From contig JAVTLE010000010.1 of NCBI GenBank assembly GCA_033439295.1, positions 1,612,001 to 1,676,000 of the forward strand: 64,000 nucleotides of DNA. Reading direction: 5' to 3'. Position 1 is the stretch's first letter. Every line of letters begins with the position of its first letter. The notes under the pieces are model-generated. The model searched no databases. It was not told the origin of the DNA and saw only the letters and a program-made list of their open reading frames with translations. A program made the translations under genes and the position numbers. Source of the stretch: Deuterostichococcus epilithicus. Its lineage: Eukaryota > Chlorophyta > Trebouxiophyceae > Prasiolales > Stichococcaceae. Shown here in pieces: positions 24,101 through 35,982 of this stretch.

Positions 24101-26673
24101 CCTGGGAGCGGTGGGTCCGGGCCAACTCCTGGCTGCTCCCGCCTGCCGTTCTCCATGCCGGCGTGCTGGCGTGCACCACTGCAAGCAGCCAGCCAGCCCA
24201 CTGTGTGTGTTGCCGCCTCCACGGATGTGGATCATAAAGGCGCATGCTCATGGTCGCCCATGCACATCAGTGCAGCGCAGGCATGTGAAGTCGTATGAGC
24301 TCTTGTCGTGTGGAATAATGGACGCTCCCTGTGGGAATGCAGGACTACAAGACGCCGGAGGGCAAGGTGTTGTCACGAGACATGATGGCGGTGCTCAACG
24401 CCGCCATCCGGTTCCTGGTAGAGTGCCGTCCCCTGGCCGTAACCATGGGCAACGCCATCAAGTTTCTCAAAACGCAGGTGTGCTGCCGTGCCCACACTGA
24501 TGTACAGAGGGCTTGCCCTTCTGTCTGGTGAATGGCGCCAGACCAGGCTGTGGCGCTGAATGCAGCATTTCGAGGTGTTGCTGCAGGGTGTCGGTGGCAA
24601 CCTAGCTAGGCGGGCTACCGACTGCATGGCGTGTGAGGGTTTTAGCTTTCGTCGCCTGCTGTCCAGGTGTCCAAACTGGATCCGAACGTCGCGGAGGCGG
24701 ACGCCAAGTCGGCGGTCATCCGCGTCATCGACAATTATATCCAGGTGTGGCAACTCAGACTCTGACGCAGCCGGAACCTGACGCATACATTTTCTACTGC
24801 CGCAACGCTCGCAAATCAGGCTTCGACCTGCGACCATGTCAGGTTTCACGGCGCCCCCAGTGCTGCCTGCAGGCCAACACGGGGGACCTCTCTCCTTTCA
24901 GTCCGCACCGCGCGACGTCATACTCCCTCTCGGTCCGACAAGAGTTTCCACGGCTGGCTGTCGCTACTTTCGTTTTGTGTGTCGCAGGAGAAGATTGTGT
25001 TTGCAGGGGATGTGCTGGTGCGCAATGCGGTGCAAAAGGTCGACGAGGATGACGTCATCCTGACGTACGCCTTCTCGTCCATCATCCTCAACATCCTGCT
25101 CAGGGCGCAGCAGGTGGGCTGACTCACACGTGCTGCCGGGGGGGAGGGGGGCAGAAGTCGTGACGCGGGTGTCACCTTCAGCCGCAAAGCATGCGTAGCG
25201 ATTTGGGCAACGGTTGGAGTTGTTCACACTGCACATCATGGCGCGTACGTTGGGGACGCACCTTGATACTGGCATGTGTGGTGAGGCAGCAACGACAACC
25301 CACTCGACTTCCTGTCAAGAGCGCATGCTCCCATGCACGGACACTCCCATCTACATGTGTGGTTCATAGTCGGGCACACGCCGCGTTCCGCAGGAGGGGA
25401 AGCACTTTCGGGTGGTGGTGGTGGACTCGCGGCCGGCGCTGGAGGGGCGCGAGATGCTGCGCCGGCTGCTGGAAGCAGGCGTCTCGGCCACCTACCTCCA
25501 CCTCAACTCCCTCGCCTACATCATCCCCGAAGTCTCCAAGGTGTGCTGCGCGGCACTCAGGGAGCAGCGCAGCAGGGAACAGCGCGCCGCCATCCCTTAC
25601 ATTATGTCTCAAAGCCTTCAAATGGCCAAGCTGCTCTTGGGCTGCGTCTCTGCCCTGCGCCTGCGAGGTCATAAATCAAACGTTCCCGATCGACCCGCCA
25701 GAGCTGCGCGCCGCGGTGGCGGCATCGGCCGTGCCCTGCGTGCAGCCCGGTCCTGCAGCTCGACCTCTGCGGACCGCCCTGCAGCAGCCAGCAGGGCCAT
25801 GCCACTCCATGCGGCAGAAGCAGCAGTGAAGAAAATCTAGAACTGCGGCCGCAGGTGTTTCTGGGGGCGGCTGCGGTACACTCGAATGGCACGGTGATGG
25901 CGCGCGTGGGCTCCGCCACTGTCGCGATGACGGCGGACGCCGTCGGCACCCCGGTCATCATCTGCTGCGAGACCTACAAGTTCGTGGCCAAGGTGCGGAC
26001 CGCCGCATCATCTGAATTGCGCGCCGCCGCCTGCCGGCTGCTGCACGGCAGCCTCTTTTGATCCGCAGGAGGACCTGAGACGGGGTTCCATGACCAATTA
26101 TGAAGTCTTGTCCGTCCACCAGATTGGCAGTTCGTGCCTGGCGGCGTGTTGCTCGTCCGAGAAGAATGCAGGGCTGAAGCTGGCACTCGGCGCCTCTTTG
26201 CATCGTCGCAGGTGCAGCTGGACTCTATCACCAGCAACGAGCTGGGGGACCCGGACGCTCTGGTGTCGGTGCAGGGGCGGCCCGACATCACCACCCTGTC
26301 CGACTGGCTGTCGCAGCCCAACCTGGGTGCGTCGCGCTGCCGGAATCGCTGTGCTGCTTGCCGTCTGCTGCCTGGCTGGTGTCCAAGTGCGGAGCTTCAA
26401 GAAGTGCTCTGACAAGCGGTCTGCCTGCGCAGAGCTGCTGAGCTTGACGTACGACGTGATGCCAGCAGAGTACGCCAGCGTTATCATCACCGAGTTTGGT
26501 GCGTGTCTACTGTGAGTGCGCAGCGCCAGCCTGCATCCTGTGCACCTTCAGCGCAGCAGAATCCTGCAGAGCACGAAACGAGCTGGATCAAACGCGTGTG
26601 GTCCCCCGCAGGCGCGATTCCGCCCTCGAGTGTGCCAGTCATCTTACGGGAGTACCAGGCAGAGCCTGTGTGA
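21167..26673 (+). CDS. EIF2B4: Translation initiation factor eIF2B subunit delta
   Basis: A regulatory subunit of the cytosolic guanine-nucleotide exchange factor that recharges eIF2 with GTP and senses eIF2-alpha phosphorylation. The ATG at 21167 gives a 35-codon exon ending VTRQ that joins VGFHVEGV at 21405, which recreates the 'RQVGF' start of plant eIF2B delta; this needs a GC donor (21272). A Ser/Pro-rich stretch ([22 protein letters not shown]) follows, then a long low-complexity region with [18 protein letters not shown] and a poly-Gln run at 23009-23044. The conserved IF2B fold runs from 23880: [97 protein letters not shown], and the final [14 protein letters not shown] with a TGA at 26671-26673. 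One or two exons between 21952 and 22150 are unresolved in frame. Confidence 0.93.
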
Positions 26674-27034
26674 TGCACGGCGGGCGTCTGCGCAACATTT
26701 GCATGGGGCTGCGCCCCCCGTCTGACCAATGCATCAGCTCTGGGCGGCGCTGGCTCGCCTGCGAGTAGGGAGCATGGCCTGCGCACATGTGTTCCAAGAC
26801 CGTCCTGGCACTGAACCGGAGGATTGCAGCTGCTGTTCGTGGTTGGGATGCGAACCTGCAGCCATGATTGAAACCACGCCCACCCTGTGTCGCTTTCCAC
26901 ACATATGGCCATGGGCCCATTGTCAATTGCAGAAGAGTGCACAATTTCCATCCCGACACACACTTTCTAGTATCTCCATTTAGAATTTGGTTTGAGCCAG
27001 CGCTGCGCTTCTCGCAGACGTTTGCATTCCAAGC
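26674..27034. other. Intergenic region between two plus-strand genes
   Basis: 360 bases that must hold the eIF2B delta 3' UTR and the promoter of the isomerase gene. No conserved frame or repeat is visible. Confidence 0.5.
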
Positions 27035-28823
27035 ATGGCTGACTCGTGTGGCTGGACTGCATCCGCTGTTAGCGTCCAAACTGATGGCCGCATCGCAAAA
27101 CTGTTACTCAACAGACCGCAGAAGAGCAACGCGCTCGACACAGCTGCCTTCAAAGAAATACCAAGCGTGAGGTCCCACCGCATGCTTCAGAAATGTTCCG
27201 GAATCATGTGTGGTTGCATCGGCGTTGTCCGGGCTCTCGCGATTGCAAGAACATGCTGATGAAAGATCTCCAAACTTCCTTCATGCTTTGCAGGCACTCG
27301 CGTGGATTGAATCTCATGACGACATCCGCGTGGTGCGCTGCATGCAGATTGTGCCATTAGGAGAACACAATCCGAGGCGTCAAACAAGGAGAGGTTGTTC
27401 TGTGTCTGTACTTATATTTAGCGTTGGTGCAGATTCGGTCGCTGTTACTGCAGGTGCTGCTGAACGGTGCGGGCCGCAACTTCTGCGGCGGCATCGACCT
27501 CAGGTGCTGGAGCGCTGAAATGCGTGAGTTTCAACTTTTGGATGATATTGCCTAGTAGCACGTGATATATCATTGACAGAACAGCGATCTGGTCATGCAG
27601 TGTGGCGCGCGGGATACTAAGGGGTATCACCGACGCAAGCTGCCCCAGCAGGGCCCGGGAGCAGCTGCGGCGCGACATCCTGGCCATGCAGGTCTGGCAA
27701 AAGACATCACAGACCTGATGATTGAGCCACAAAGCTGAATCCACTACTCGAGCCTTCTGCTGAAGGCATGTGAAGGCGTGCTTCATGTTTCCAGGACGCC
27801 TTCACGGCGTTCGAGCGGTGCCGTGCCCCCGTGATAGCCGCGGTGCAGGGCGCCTGCATCGGCGCCGGCATCGACTGCGTCACCGCCTGCGACGTCCGCT
27901 GCTGCACGGAGGCCGCCTCATTCTGCGTCAAGGAGATCGACCTGGGCATCACGGCAGACCTGGGCACGCTCCAGAGGTTATTCCGCCTCATCGGCGAAGG
28001 CGAGCCGCTTAACCCTAAAACCTAAGCCACCGGCCGTGCGACATGTCCTTTGTGGACTGCTTTCTAGATGACTGTCGAAACGACCCATGCTCAAACGATG
28101 CAGATCAGAATGCGGACCCGGAACCCAGCTCTGCAGTTAAACATTAGATCAGGCAAAGTGATGGCCGCAGGGCGCGCGCGGGAGCTGGCGCTCACTGCAA
28201 GGACCTTTGGCGGGAGGGAGGCGCTGCAGATGGGTTTAGTCACACATTGCTACCCTGGTGCGGCCACCGACACCTGTCGGAGATAAGACGTGCCTTGAGG
28301 GCATCCCCTGTGACCAGATGTACCTCGATTGCACTTCACTTCAAAACGATGCGCATATCGCAACGGTGAACCTTGTAACTGTTCCACTGACAGATGAGGC
28401 CGCAATGCGGGAGGGGGTGCAGGCGCTGGCAGCCGCAATCGCAGCAAAGTCGCCAGTTGCGGCCTACGGCACCAAGCGGACCTGCCTGTATGCGAGGTTG
28501 GCACATGTGATCGAAGGCCCATTGACCTTCCCTTCAACAGCCCAGCCCTTTGCATTCCCGCCAAGTCTGCAACCTCATGGCAAGGGGTGGGGCGGCCCTG
28601 CAGCTGCGGAAACAGTGGAGCGCAGATTGCGGGTTGCCAACTGCCAGGTCTGCCAGCGGAGTTTCTTGACACGTGTGCTGCACGTGTTGGCAGGGAGCAC
28701 ACGGTGGCCGAGGGCCTCGGCGAGGTTGCGCTGTGGAACAGCGCGCAACTGGTGTCGCAAGATCTGAGCGAGGCGTTCTCCGCGCTGCAGCAGAAGCGGA
28801 GACCGCAATTCTCCAAGCTGTAG
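27035..28823 (+). CDS. ECH1: Peroxisomal delta(3,5)-delta(2,4)-dienoyl-CoA isomerase
   Basis: A crotonase-family enzyme that shifts 3,5-dienoyl-CoA to 2,4-dienoyl-CoA so unsaturated fatty acids can enter beta-oxidation. The ATG at 27035 gives [20 protein letters not shown], then exons with [10 protein letters not shown] (oxyanion-hole region), [56 protein letters not shown], and [19 protein letters not shown]. Three acidic residues match the catalytic set of rat ECH1: Asp of GIDC, Glu of VKEID and Asp of TADLG. The protein ends in SKL before a TAG at 28821-28823, a canonical PTS1 signal, so it should act in peroxisomes. It is about 280 residues, normal for the family. Enoyl-CoA hydratase is the alternative, but the Asp/Glu/Asp pattern favours the isomerase. 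Confidence 0.92.
28009..28025. repeat. Degenerate telomere-like tract
   Basis: ttaaccctaaaacctaa, one good unit and one altered unit of the CCCTAAA repeat, just inside the intron that follows the exon ending RLFRLIGEG of the isomerase gene. Confidence 0.6.
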
Positions 28824-29108
28824 CACGGCCAAGTTTGTGAGTAGGACGTCAATGTGCCGGGGAGTGATGACTGACAATGTTCTCGCTAGGTGCGTGGATC
28901 TCAGGTGTTGAGCAGATCTCTGGCGATAGTCCTTGCACACGCTTGTCCAACGAATTTGCTCCGCAGCCAAAGCCACTCAATAAATTCGCGGATCCAGGGG
29001 TCTACATTGCAGATCCGCCCCAGTGTGCCGGCACATTCCTGCACGAGTGCAGCAGCTGACAGCTGCCATGCCGCAGCTGCGAGCCAGGCTGAAAGTCGCT
29101 TCCCGCTG

Positions 29109-32100
29109 TCACCTGTCAGCCTCCAGCGTGCTGATCTCCTTCACAATGACGGCCTTCTCCTCCTTGAACTGCTCATCATCTGCATCAGAAAGGACAGAGC
29201 ACTGGTCGGGAGAACGTTCCCCATCGCCGTTCGCCATCGCAGTACTGGTGCAGCATTTTCTGCAGCCTCAGGAAACTTGAAGAAGATCACCACCACAACA
29301 ACCTGCTCTTCGGGCAGCAAAACATCAGAACCTGAGAGACAGGGCAAAGGCGCACTGGTGTCGTTGTGGAAGTCCTTCAGGTAGCGCAGCAACTTCTCCT
29401 TGTTGCCCGCCAGAATGTCGATGATCGGCTGTGTCTTGTTGGGGTTTGCCACAAACACCTGCACGACAGACACGCACGCCGGGACTCATCGGACAGCCTG
29501 CGGCAAATGCAACAGACACTGCAACGCAACAGCTGGGCGGCTGCGGGATGGGCCAGTAGTGAGACGTGCTCATGTGAGCCTCCTCTGAAAGCCCTCGAGC
29601 GCAACAACGCCACACAACTCAAAACCAAGACCACCGAAGAAGCCGAAATTTGCACGGCTGAGGGCAGCGGGACGGGGGGGGTTGCCTTGAAGACGTGAAA
29701 CGCCTCGAACTGGATGCTCTTGGAGGAGTCCTTGAGCAGCACCATCATGAGTTTGAGGTTCTCGGCGTCCGTCACGAAGCGCATCATGGTCTTCGCGTTG
29801 GCCGGGTCCAGCAGGATCTCCCCCAGCAGCTGCGCATGCGCAATTGCATCATTTGACATCAGAATGTCGAGGACGTGCGACATGTGTAGGCGCTCAGCAT
29901 TGGCAGTATTCGCTGCCCGCCCGTGGGCGCATTCGCAGGTGCCATTGCTGCACAGACCTGCAGACCTGCTCCAAGGCCTCACAGCTATGCCAAAAGCGCC
30001 TCCCCTCTGCCCCCTGCTGCTGACAAGCTGGAAGCAACGACCAATGCGGGTGTGCAGATCTGGGCATCGAGCCTGTCGTGCCGGAGGCTGCGCAGCCGGC
30101 AGAACACACACCTTCAGGGACTGGCGCCTCGTGACGTAGTTGTCCGATTTCAGCAGCATTGTGTAGCCCGCAAAGAACTGCGGCAGTAAGCCAGAGCAAG
30201 TCGGCATCACACTGCCAGATGCCAAACATCACAACGCTGTGATCATGCTTCAGGCAGACAGCTGTTGCCCGTAGTGCATCGGCCCGCCGACAACACTGAC
30301 CATCCGGCAAGGGGTGGACTGCCTCTTGTTCAACGGCGAGCGCGTCGGCTACAAAGGGGCTTGAGAATGCAGATGTGTTGCTGCAGCGCACCTGGTCGTA
30401 GTGCTGCAGCGTGAACTTGGAGATCAGCGGCTTGTGCCTCGTCAGCAGGTCCTGCAGAAAAGGGCATAGGGGTTGAGGGAGCCGTTGCACATTGCGGGTG
30501 CACTGCTGCTGCGCCTGACGGCAGACCCTGCGGATTGCTGCTACTGACGCTGCACGTGACGCTGGGTCCATCAGAGGTGGAGGGAAGAAGTCTCAAACAC
30601 AGGGCCAGCGAAAATTTGCAGTGCCGCCATTGTGTGCATGCCGCAGCCACATCAAACGAGAGGTTGAAGCGGTCGAACAGGCACACGAGGGCTCAGAAAG
30701 GAGGTGGGTCATAGCTCGCCTTGAAGGTGGTGAAGGCGTCTGAAGCCACCTCGAAGTTGGCGACTTCAACCTTGTCGAAAAAGTCCTGGAAGCGCGGCCC
30801 CTCAAGCACCAGCCTACCAAACAGAACCATGGCAGCTCATGAGGATGTGGCTGCGGTCCATCGACTTCGAAGGCGGCAGTCATATCCTGGGCATTGAGCA
30901 GCTGTTACGCAGGACATAAAGCTCGGCAGATCTGCGTCTTCTGATGACCTCAGCATGGCAACACAGAGCTGGACAGCGCAGGGGAACAGCGAAGTTCAGA
31001 AAGGACTCACTTGGCGATGGCCTCGCTGCGGATGCAGTCGCGCAGGATGCTGCCACAGTTGAGCGCTGTCTCGGGATTCTCATACCTGTACGCCGGTCCA
31101 GACACACTACATGAACGCAAATTTCAGCCGTACTCGAGAGGCAAGCAATATCGGGCAGATGGACAGAAAGCAGAGACCTTCCAACTGCAACAGTAAGCGT
31201 CGACAGAGCACCTCAATAAGTAGAGTTTGTACTCATCGTTAAACGTGGCATGACCGTTCTGGCACCCTCAAGTGCCGCACGGATTGAGGCTGAAGGCGCG
31301 CAGCGAAACGCAGCATGCAGCGCGCACAGCGCACCCGTCAAACAGCAGGTCGAGCAGCTGCGGGTTCTCAATGACGTAGCGCTCCCCAGGGCGGTCGCCC
31401 GAGTTGTCCAGCCGCACGATCGCGCCAATGAGCTGCGCCGCATCCTTGCGCGCCTCGAACTCCAGCACCGGCAGCGCGTTCACGGCGCTCAGCGGGAAAT
31501 TCAGCTTTATCGCCTGTCAGCATCAGCGAAAGGAGATGTTGTGGTTCGCAGAGGAGCCGCAGGAAGTGCGCACGGCTCAGGGCCCAGCACCCAGGGGGCC
31601 CATCACCCAGGGATTGTGCTTCGATGGCCAGCGAGGTGGCGCATCGATGCGCAATGACTGCTCCTCATGCGGGCAGCATCCCAGCGTGATGCACGCCCAG
31701 GTGGGACGGTATGCTGGTCGCATGCGGCATAGATGACCTGCATACGTTTCTGGACATGCGAAGGGCCTGCAAACACATGCCAAGCATGCGCGCAGCGTGT
31801 GCCCACCTCGTATGCGGTGACGACCGCAGACTCCTTGGCAGCCTCGCTGTCGCCGGCGGCAAACATGGTCGCCTTCATGACTGCCAGCGACTTGGACACC
31901 TCCTCCACCTGTCGAATTCCAAGACGGAAAGTCCCATCTGCCTTTCGACCTTTTCATCCAGCACACGCCCCAATTTGAGGCTCACTATCATGTGGTGGGA
32001 GTGCCGCCGGCGCCGAGCCACACCGTCAGACTGAGAGGTGCACTGCGCCAGCGACATGCCGCGGCGCATTGTTGCGCACCTGCTTATCGGAGGCGCTGCC

Positions 32101-32196
32101 CTGATCCAGCCGCTCCAGGGTGGCGACCGTCTTCGCCACTAGGTCTGGCGAGGAGCGGCTCTTGCCGCGGTGCAGCACCTTCTCCAGCATCGACAT
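29109..32196 (-). CDS. Mo25/CAB39 scaffold protein
   Basis: An armadillo/HEAT-like scaffold that binds and activates STE20-family kinases (STRAD-LKB1 in animals; GCK kinases in fungi and plants). The ATG at 32196 gives [20 protein letters not shown], then exons [78 protein letters not shown] (about 31020-31080), [20 protein letters not shown] (30720-30790), [80 protein letters not shown], and [17 protein letters not shown] before the stop at 29109. This covers the whole family from end to end, and the expected length of about 335 residues fits. No catalytic site is expected. Convergent with the isomerase gene, 285 bases apart. Confidence 0.93.
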
Positions 32197-32914
32197 GGCT
32201 GCCCGTGGGCTGCTCAGCCGCCAAGGGCAGGACGAGGGGCCGGCTCAGCCGACTGGGGGCGAGTTATAAACGCGGCTGCGGGCGCTGACCGCCGCGTTTG
32301 ACCAGAAGGAGTCAGTCGTGCCAGGAGCTGATGGGCCTTACTGCCGAAGAGGTGCCGGCCTGACGGCCGCCGTTTGCGCTGTGAAACAAAACAGCGAGCT
32401 TCAGCGACAGCAAAGCCGCCTTTTGAGACTGCAGAGCGGTTCCGGCAGCTACGTGGGGGTTCAAGGTAGGGTGCCGATGCAGCCGAACCGCGTGGTGATA
32501 CGCGACCAGGAATCGTGGCGCGATCGCTCGGGAAGTGGACGAGGAGTCTCAAGGTGCTGCGGCACTGCTCAGAGGCGACAGCGCTGTGTGGCAGCTCACG
32601 CGGTGCGTGAGTGGTTTGCCGGGGCGGAATCGAGACGCTCCCGTTGCAATTGCCTGTCTTGCCCCTGATTTGGAGGCAGGTGCAGCGGGTGTGCGTGCAA
32701 GGAAAGTTTGCAAGCTGACAGCCAACGGTATTTTCGTCACAGCAACCAACTTCTGGTGGCATCCCACATAGTTTCGTTGGTCGCTCGATGTTTGCACTGC
32801 GGCATGCACTGCAATCTCCGACACTGAGACCCGCCATTTGACGGCGTCCTGCTTATGTGAGAAGGTGCAGGAGTGACAGCTGTGTTAAGCGGATCTCCTG
32901 CGCCGCGCTGCCGG
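32197..32914. other. Divergent promoter region
   Basis: About 720 bases between the Mo25 start and the J-protein start. The frames in it are overlapping shadows without domain motifs. It should contain both promoters and 5' UTRs. No repeat is seen. Confidence 0.5.
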
Positions 32915-35690
32915 ATGCTTGGCGCTCGGCGGCTACTGCATGCCGACTGCCGCGCCCAGAGCGTGCGCTTCAGCAGCACCATAACAGAGGGATTGTACGA
33001 GGCCCTCGGCGTGCATAAATCGGCTTCGTCTGACGAGATCAAGTCCGCGTTCCGAAAGGTGATTGATCGGACGACGACTGCATCCGCATGTGTCGGTCTG
33101 CAGCGCGACTTGCTCATTGCCCAGCTGCCGCATCGTGGCACGGTGCCCATCTGCAGAAAGCGAAGGCGCATCATCCGGACGTAATCAAAGAGAGCTCTCG
33201 GTCCGGCACGGACTTTGCCATCATTCTGAGAGCCTACCAGGTGGGGGCCTCCTACTCATGCGGTGTGTGCACGGCGGGCGGGTTGGCCGTGCAAAGTTGA
33301 CTTGTTCTCACAGAGTGGGTGGCCCTCACGTTTTCAGTCACAATTCTGTGTCTGTACACCAGGTGTTGAGTGACCCGGCTCAGAGGGAGCTGTACGATCT
33401 GCAGCATGATACTGGCACTGCCAGCTTCCTCAGACGCGCTGCGTCCCAAAAGCAGTGCGGCCAGCTGCTCTGCCTGCAGCTCCTGCACACAGCAAATGAA
33501 TTGGCACGGCAGTGACCATGACGCATGGCGCCTGCAGACAAGCCGATGGTGCGCCCGGGGAGCGGGTCGAGTGGGGCTGGAATTTCATGCAGAAACTGGA
33601 CCCCCAGGAATTCAGGCCTGCCCGGCAGGTGCGTTCAGCCACACACCGCAAGCGCACAGCATGTGCAATGCAGCCCGCTCACATCGCAGCCGCCATCCGC
33701 ATGCCAGGAACGCTGCAGGAAAGCATCGTCGGGCGTTTGCAAAGCCATCGCCTCCACAGCCTGTGAGTGTGTGCAGAACACTGATGGCCCTGTCCAGAGG
33801 GCCACACCACCACCGCTGCGCAGGGCAGCAACGTGGACCGGTTGCGGGCAGAGCTGCAGGCGGAATTTCGAGATGCGTTGCTGCACGCCTATCACGGCCC
33901 GCGCGTGGACATGTCGGCGCGGCAGCTGCCCGACTGCTTCGAGGCGGACGAGCGGTCCGACGCCAGCGCGCCCGACGTGCTGCAGCTGCTCAGCGGCAGG
34001 TGATCACTATCACCTTGTGGCTTCCTCTAAGGGACTGCTTCGAGGGGGGTAAGCATTCCGATGCCGGCACGCCTGCCTGCTGCAGCTGCTCGGTGGCGCG
34101 CCGCGGCAGCGCTGTCTCCTTCCAGTCGCGCTGTCCAAGAATGGGGGTGATTGGAAGGGGGAGGGGGGAGGGAAATGCTGTCCTGAGCGTGTTTTGGTGG
34201 CACGGGGTGCAATGGTGCTGCATCCTGCCGCCTTGATGGCATGCTTTGCGGATGGAGCTGGGCAGTCCGAAGACAGCTGGACATCTGCTTTCTATGGGCG
34301 CTTGCACACATCTGTTCGGCTGGGCTTGGCGGGCTTTGCAGTGACGCTGCCCGCGCCTGCCAACTCGCAGGCAGCTGCTGGGTGTGGTCCAGGAGCGACG
34401 TGCGCGGCTGCTGGCGGACGGCGCAGAGTCCGCCGTGCTGCCACAGCAGGACGCGCCACAGCAGAGTGGCGGCTCTCCCGAGCTCGCCGTTGACGAGGGG
34501 TTCGGACCCGCAGCGGATGCAGCTGCGGGCGGCATCAGCACGGCTCCGGATCCCCGCAGGTGAGGCATCTGAGGCTGAACGCTTCCGGAGCATCACGTCT
34601 GCAGCGTGATGTAGGACCGTAGATCCATCATGCCCAGTCCCGACAGCTTACAGCTGCGTTGCACACGCGCCGACGGCCCTGCTCGGTCTGATGCGGCTCG
34701 AGTTCGACATGCCACGGCAGGCGCAGCACGACGAGTGGCGACAGCGCGGGGGGCGCCCCGCGCCCGCGCCGGCGCGTGCTAGAGCTGCTGTTTGGCGAGG
34801 GCGAGGTGGCGGCGGTCGGCGTGCAGCATGGCGCGGGGCGGGGGCAGCCCGCCACCATCGAGGTGTATCAGGACGGGGCGCTGATCTACCGGGAGGAGGG
34901 CGGCAGAGTGGTCCGGCCCGGCGGCGGCCGCCACACGCACCGAGTAACCCTCAGCGCCACGCCGTTCGTGAAGCACCTGGACTTCGTGGCCGTCGCCGGC
35001 GTCGGAGGTCGGCAGCGCCTCCTGACAGCCTGAGCCTCGGGCTTGCTGAGTCGTTCCACGGTGCCCTGGATCACAGGTTGTCACCTGTGTGTGTGTCACA
35101 GGTTCCCAGGTACCTGATGTGTCCCCGTGCGGCCGTCGTACTGGCCTCCCTCCATGCGCTGTCAGACCTGCAGCTTTTGTTTTTGTTCAGAGAGAAAGTG
35201 CCAGCCTTCTGAGGGTCCTGCGCAGGCCTGAAGAAGGACAGGGTGATATGCCGAGCGAAGCGGGCGTGGCTGCCGCCTCCCGCCACCTGGCTGTTCAGGC
35301 CCCGCAACACCTCCCACACCTCAGGTGGGGCGACCTCCAGGCACCCTGCACGCCACGATTCATTCACCACTGCGTCTCGCCCACGCTTCCACAGCGAGCG
35401 TCCTACGCCTGCTACCTGTTTGGCGCTTGACGAGGGCGCTTGCTGCTTGCGGAAGTGCAGGGGGCTGGTACTTTGAGTGGATGGGGTACGGCAAACACAC
35501 AAATCACCCGGCATGGCTGCACCCGCACGCCATGGTCCTGCGGGCAGCCTTCGAGACGCTCGACGCCGAGGTCGCCGCTGCGTCGTCGTCGGCAGCGGCA
35601 ACTGCGAGCCAGGCAGGAGCCGCAGGCGTTGAGCCGCAGTCCGGACTCTGGACCAGGCTCAAGTCGAAGCTGGCACGGAGAAGCGAGTGA
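32915..35690 (+). CDS. J-domain (DnaJ/Hsp40) protein, probably organellar
   Basis: A co-chaperone that would stimulate an Hsp70 partner. I chose the ATG at 32915, which gives MLGARRLLHADCRAQSVRFS, a basic, Ser/Arg-rich start that resembles a mitochondrial targeting peptide. The J domain follows in three exons: LYEALGVHKSASSDEIKSAF, AKAHHPDV with the required HPD, and AYQ joined to VLSDPAQRELYDLQHDT. Downstream exons carry VEWGWNFMQKLDPQEFRPAR, VDRLRAELQAEFRDALLHAY, LELLFGEGEVAAVGVQ, THRVTLSATPFVKHLDFVAV and a conserved tail YFEWMGYGKHTNHPAWLHPH ending KLARRSE at 35690. There is no Gly/Phe or zinc-finger region, so it is class III (type C). The function of the long C-terminal part is unknown. 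The splicing between 34560 and 34900 is uncertain. Confidence 0.8.
34034..34104 (+). repeat. Intronic echo of the end of a J-protein exon
   Basis: This segment repeats, with mismatches, the end of the exon at 33931-34001 (DCFEADERSDASAPDVLQLL). It starts with the same gactgcttcgagg and ends in the same tgctgcagctgctc, about 103 bases downstream in the following intron. Confidence 0.75.
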
Positions 35691-35982
35691 AACGGCGGTG
35701 CAAGCGCTATCACATTGGGAGCTAGGTGGATGACAGACAGCAAGCAGCGGCGGGCGACGTTGCAGGTGCTACTTGCCTCGGGTGCCCTCTTGCACAGCTC
35801 TTTGGATCCGGTTTGCTGCAAGTGCCGGCGTCGTTGCATCTGCTGGAGTGCACCTTTGCGTCAGTCAAGTTTGTGCAGGCCGGCACCCGACAGCCAGTTG
35901 TGTTGTGTCCTTGCAGAAGTGGAGGTTGCAGTGTCTGCCTTCACACCACGTCGAACGTCAACTCGAAAACACTCAGGGCAGC

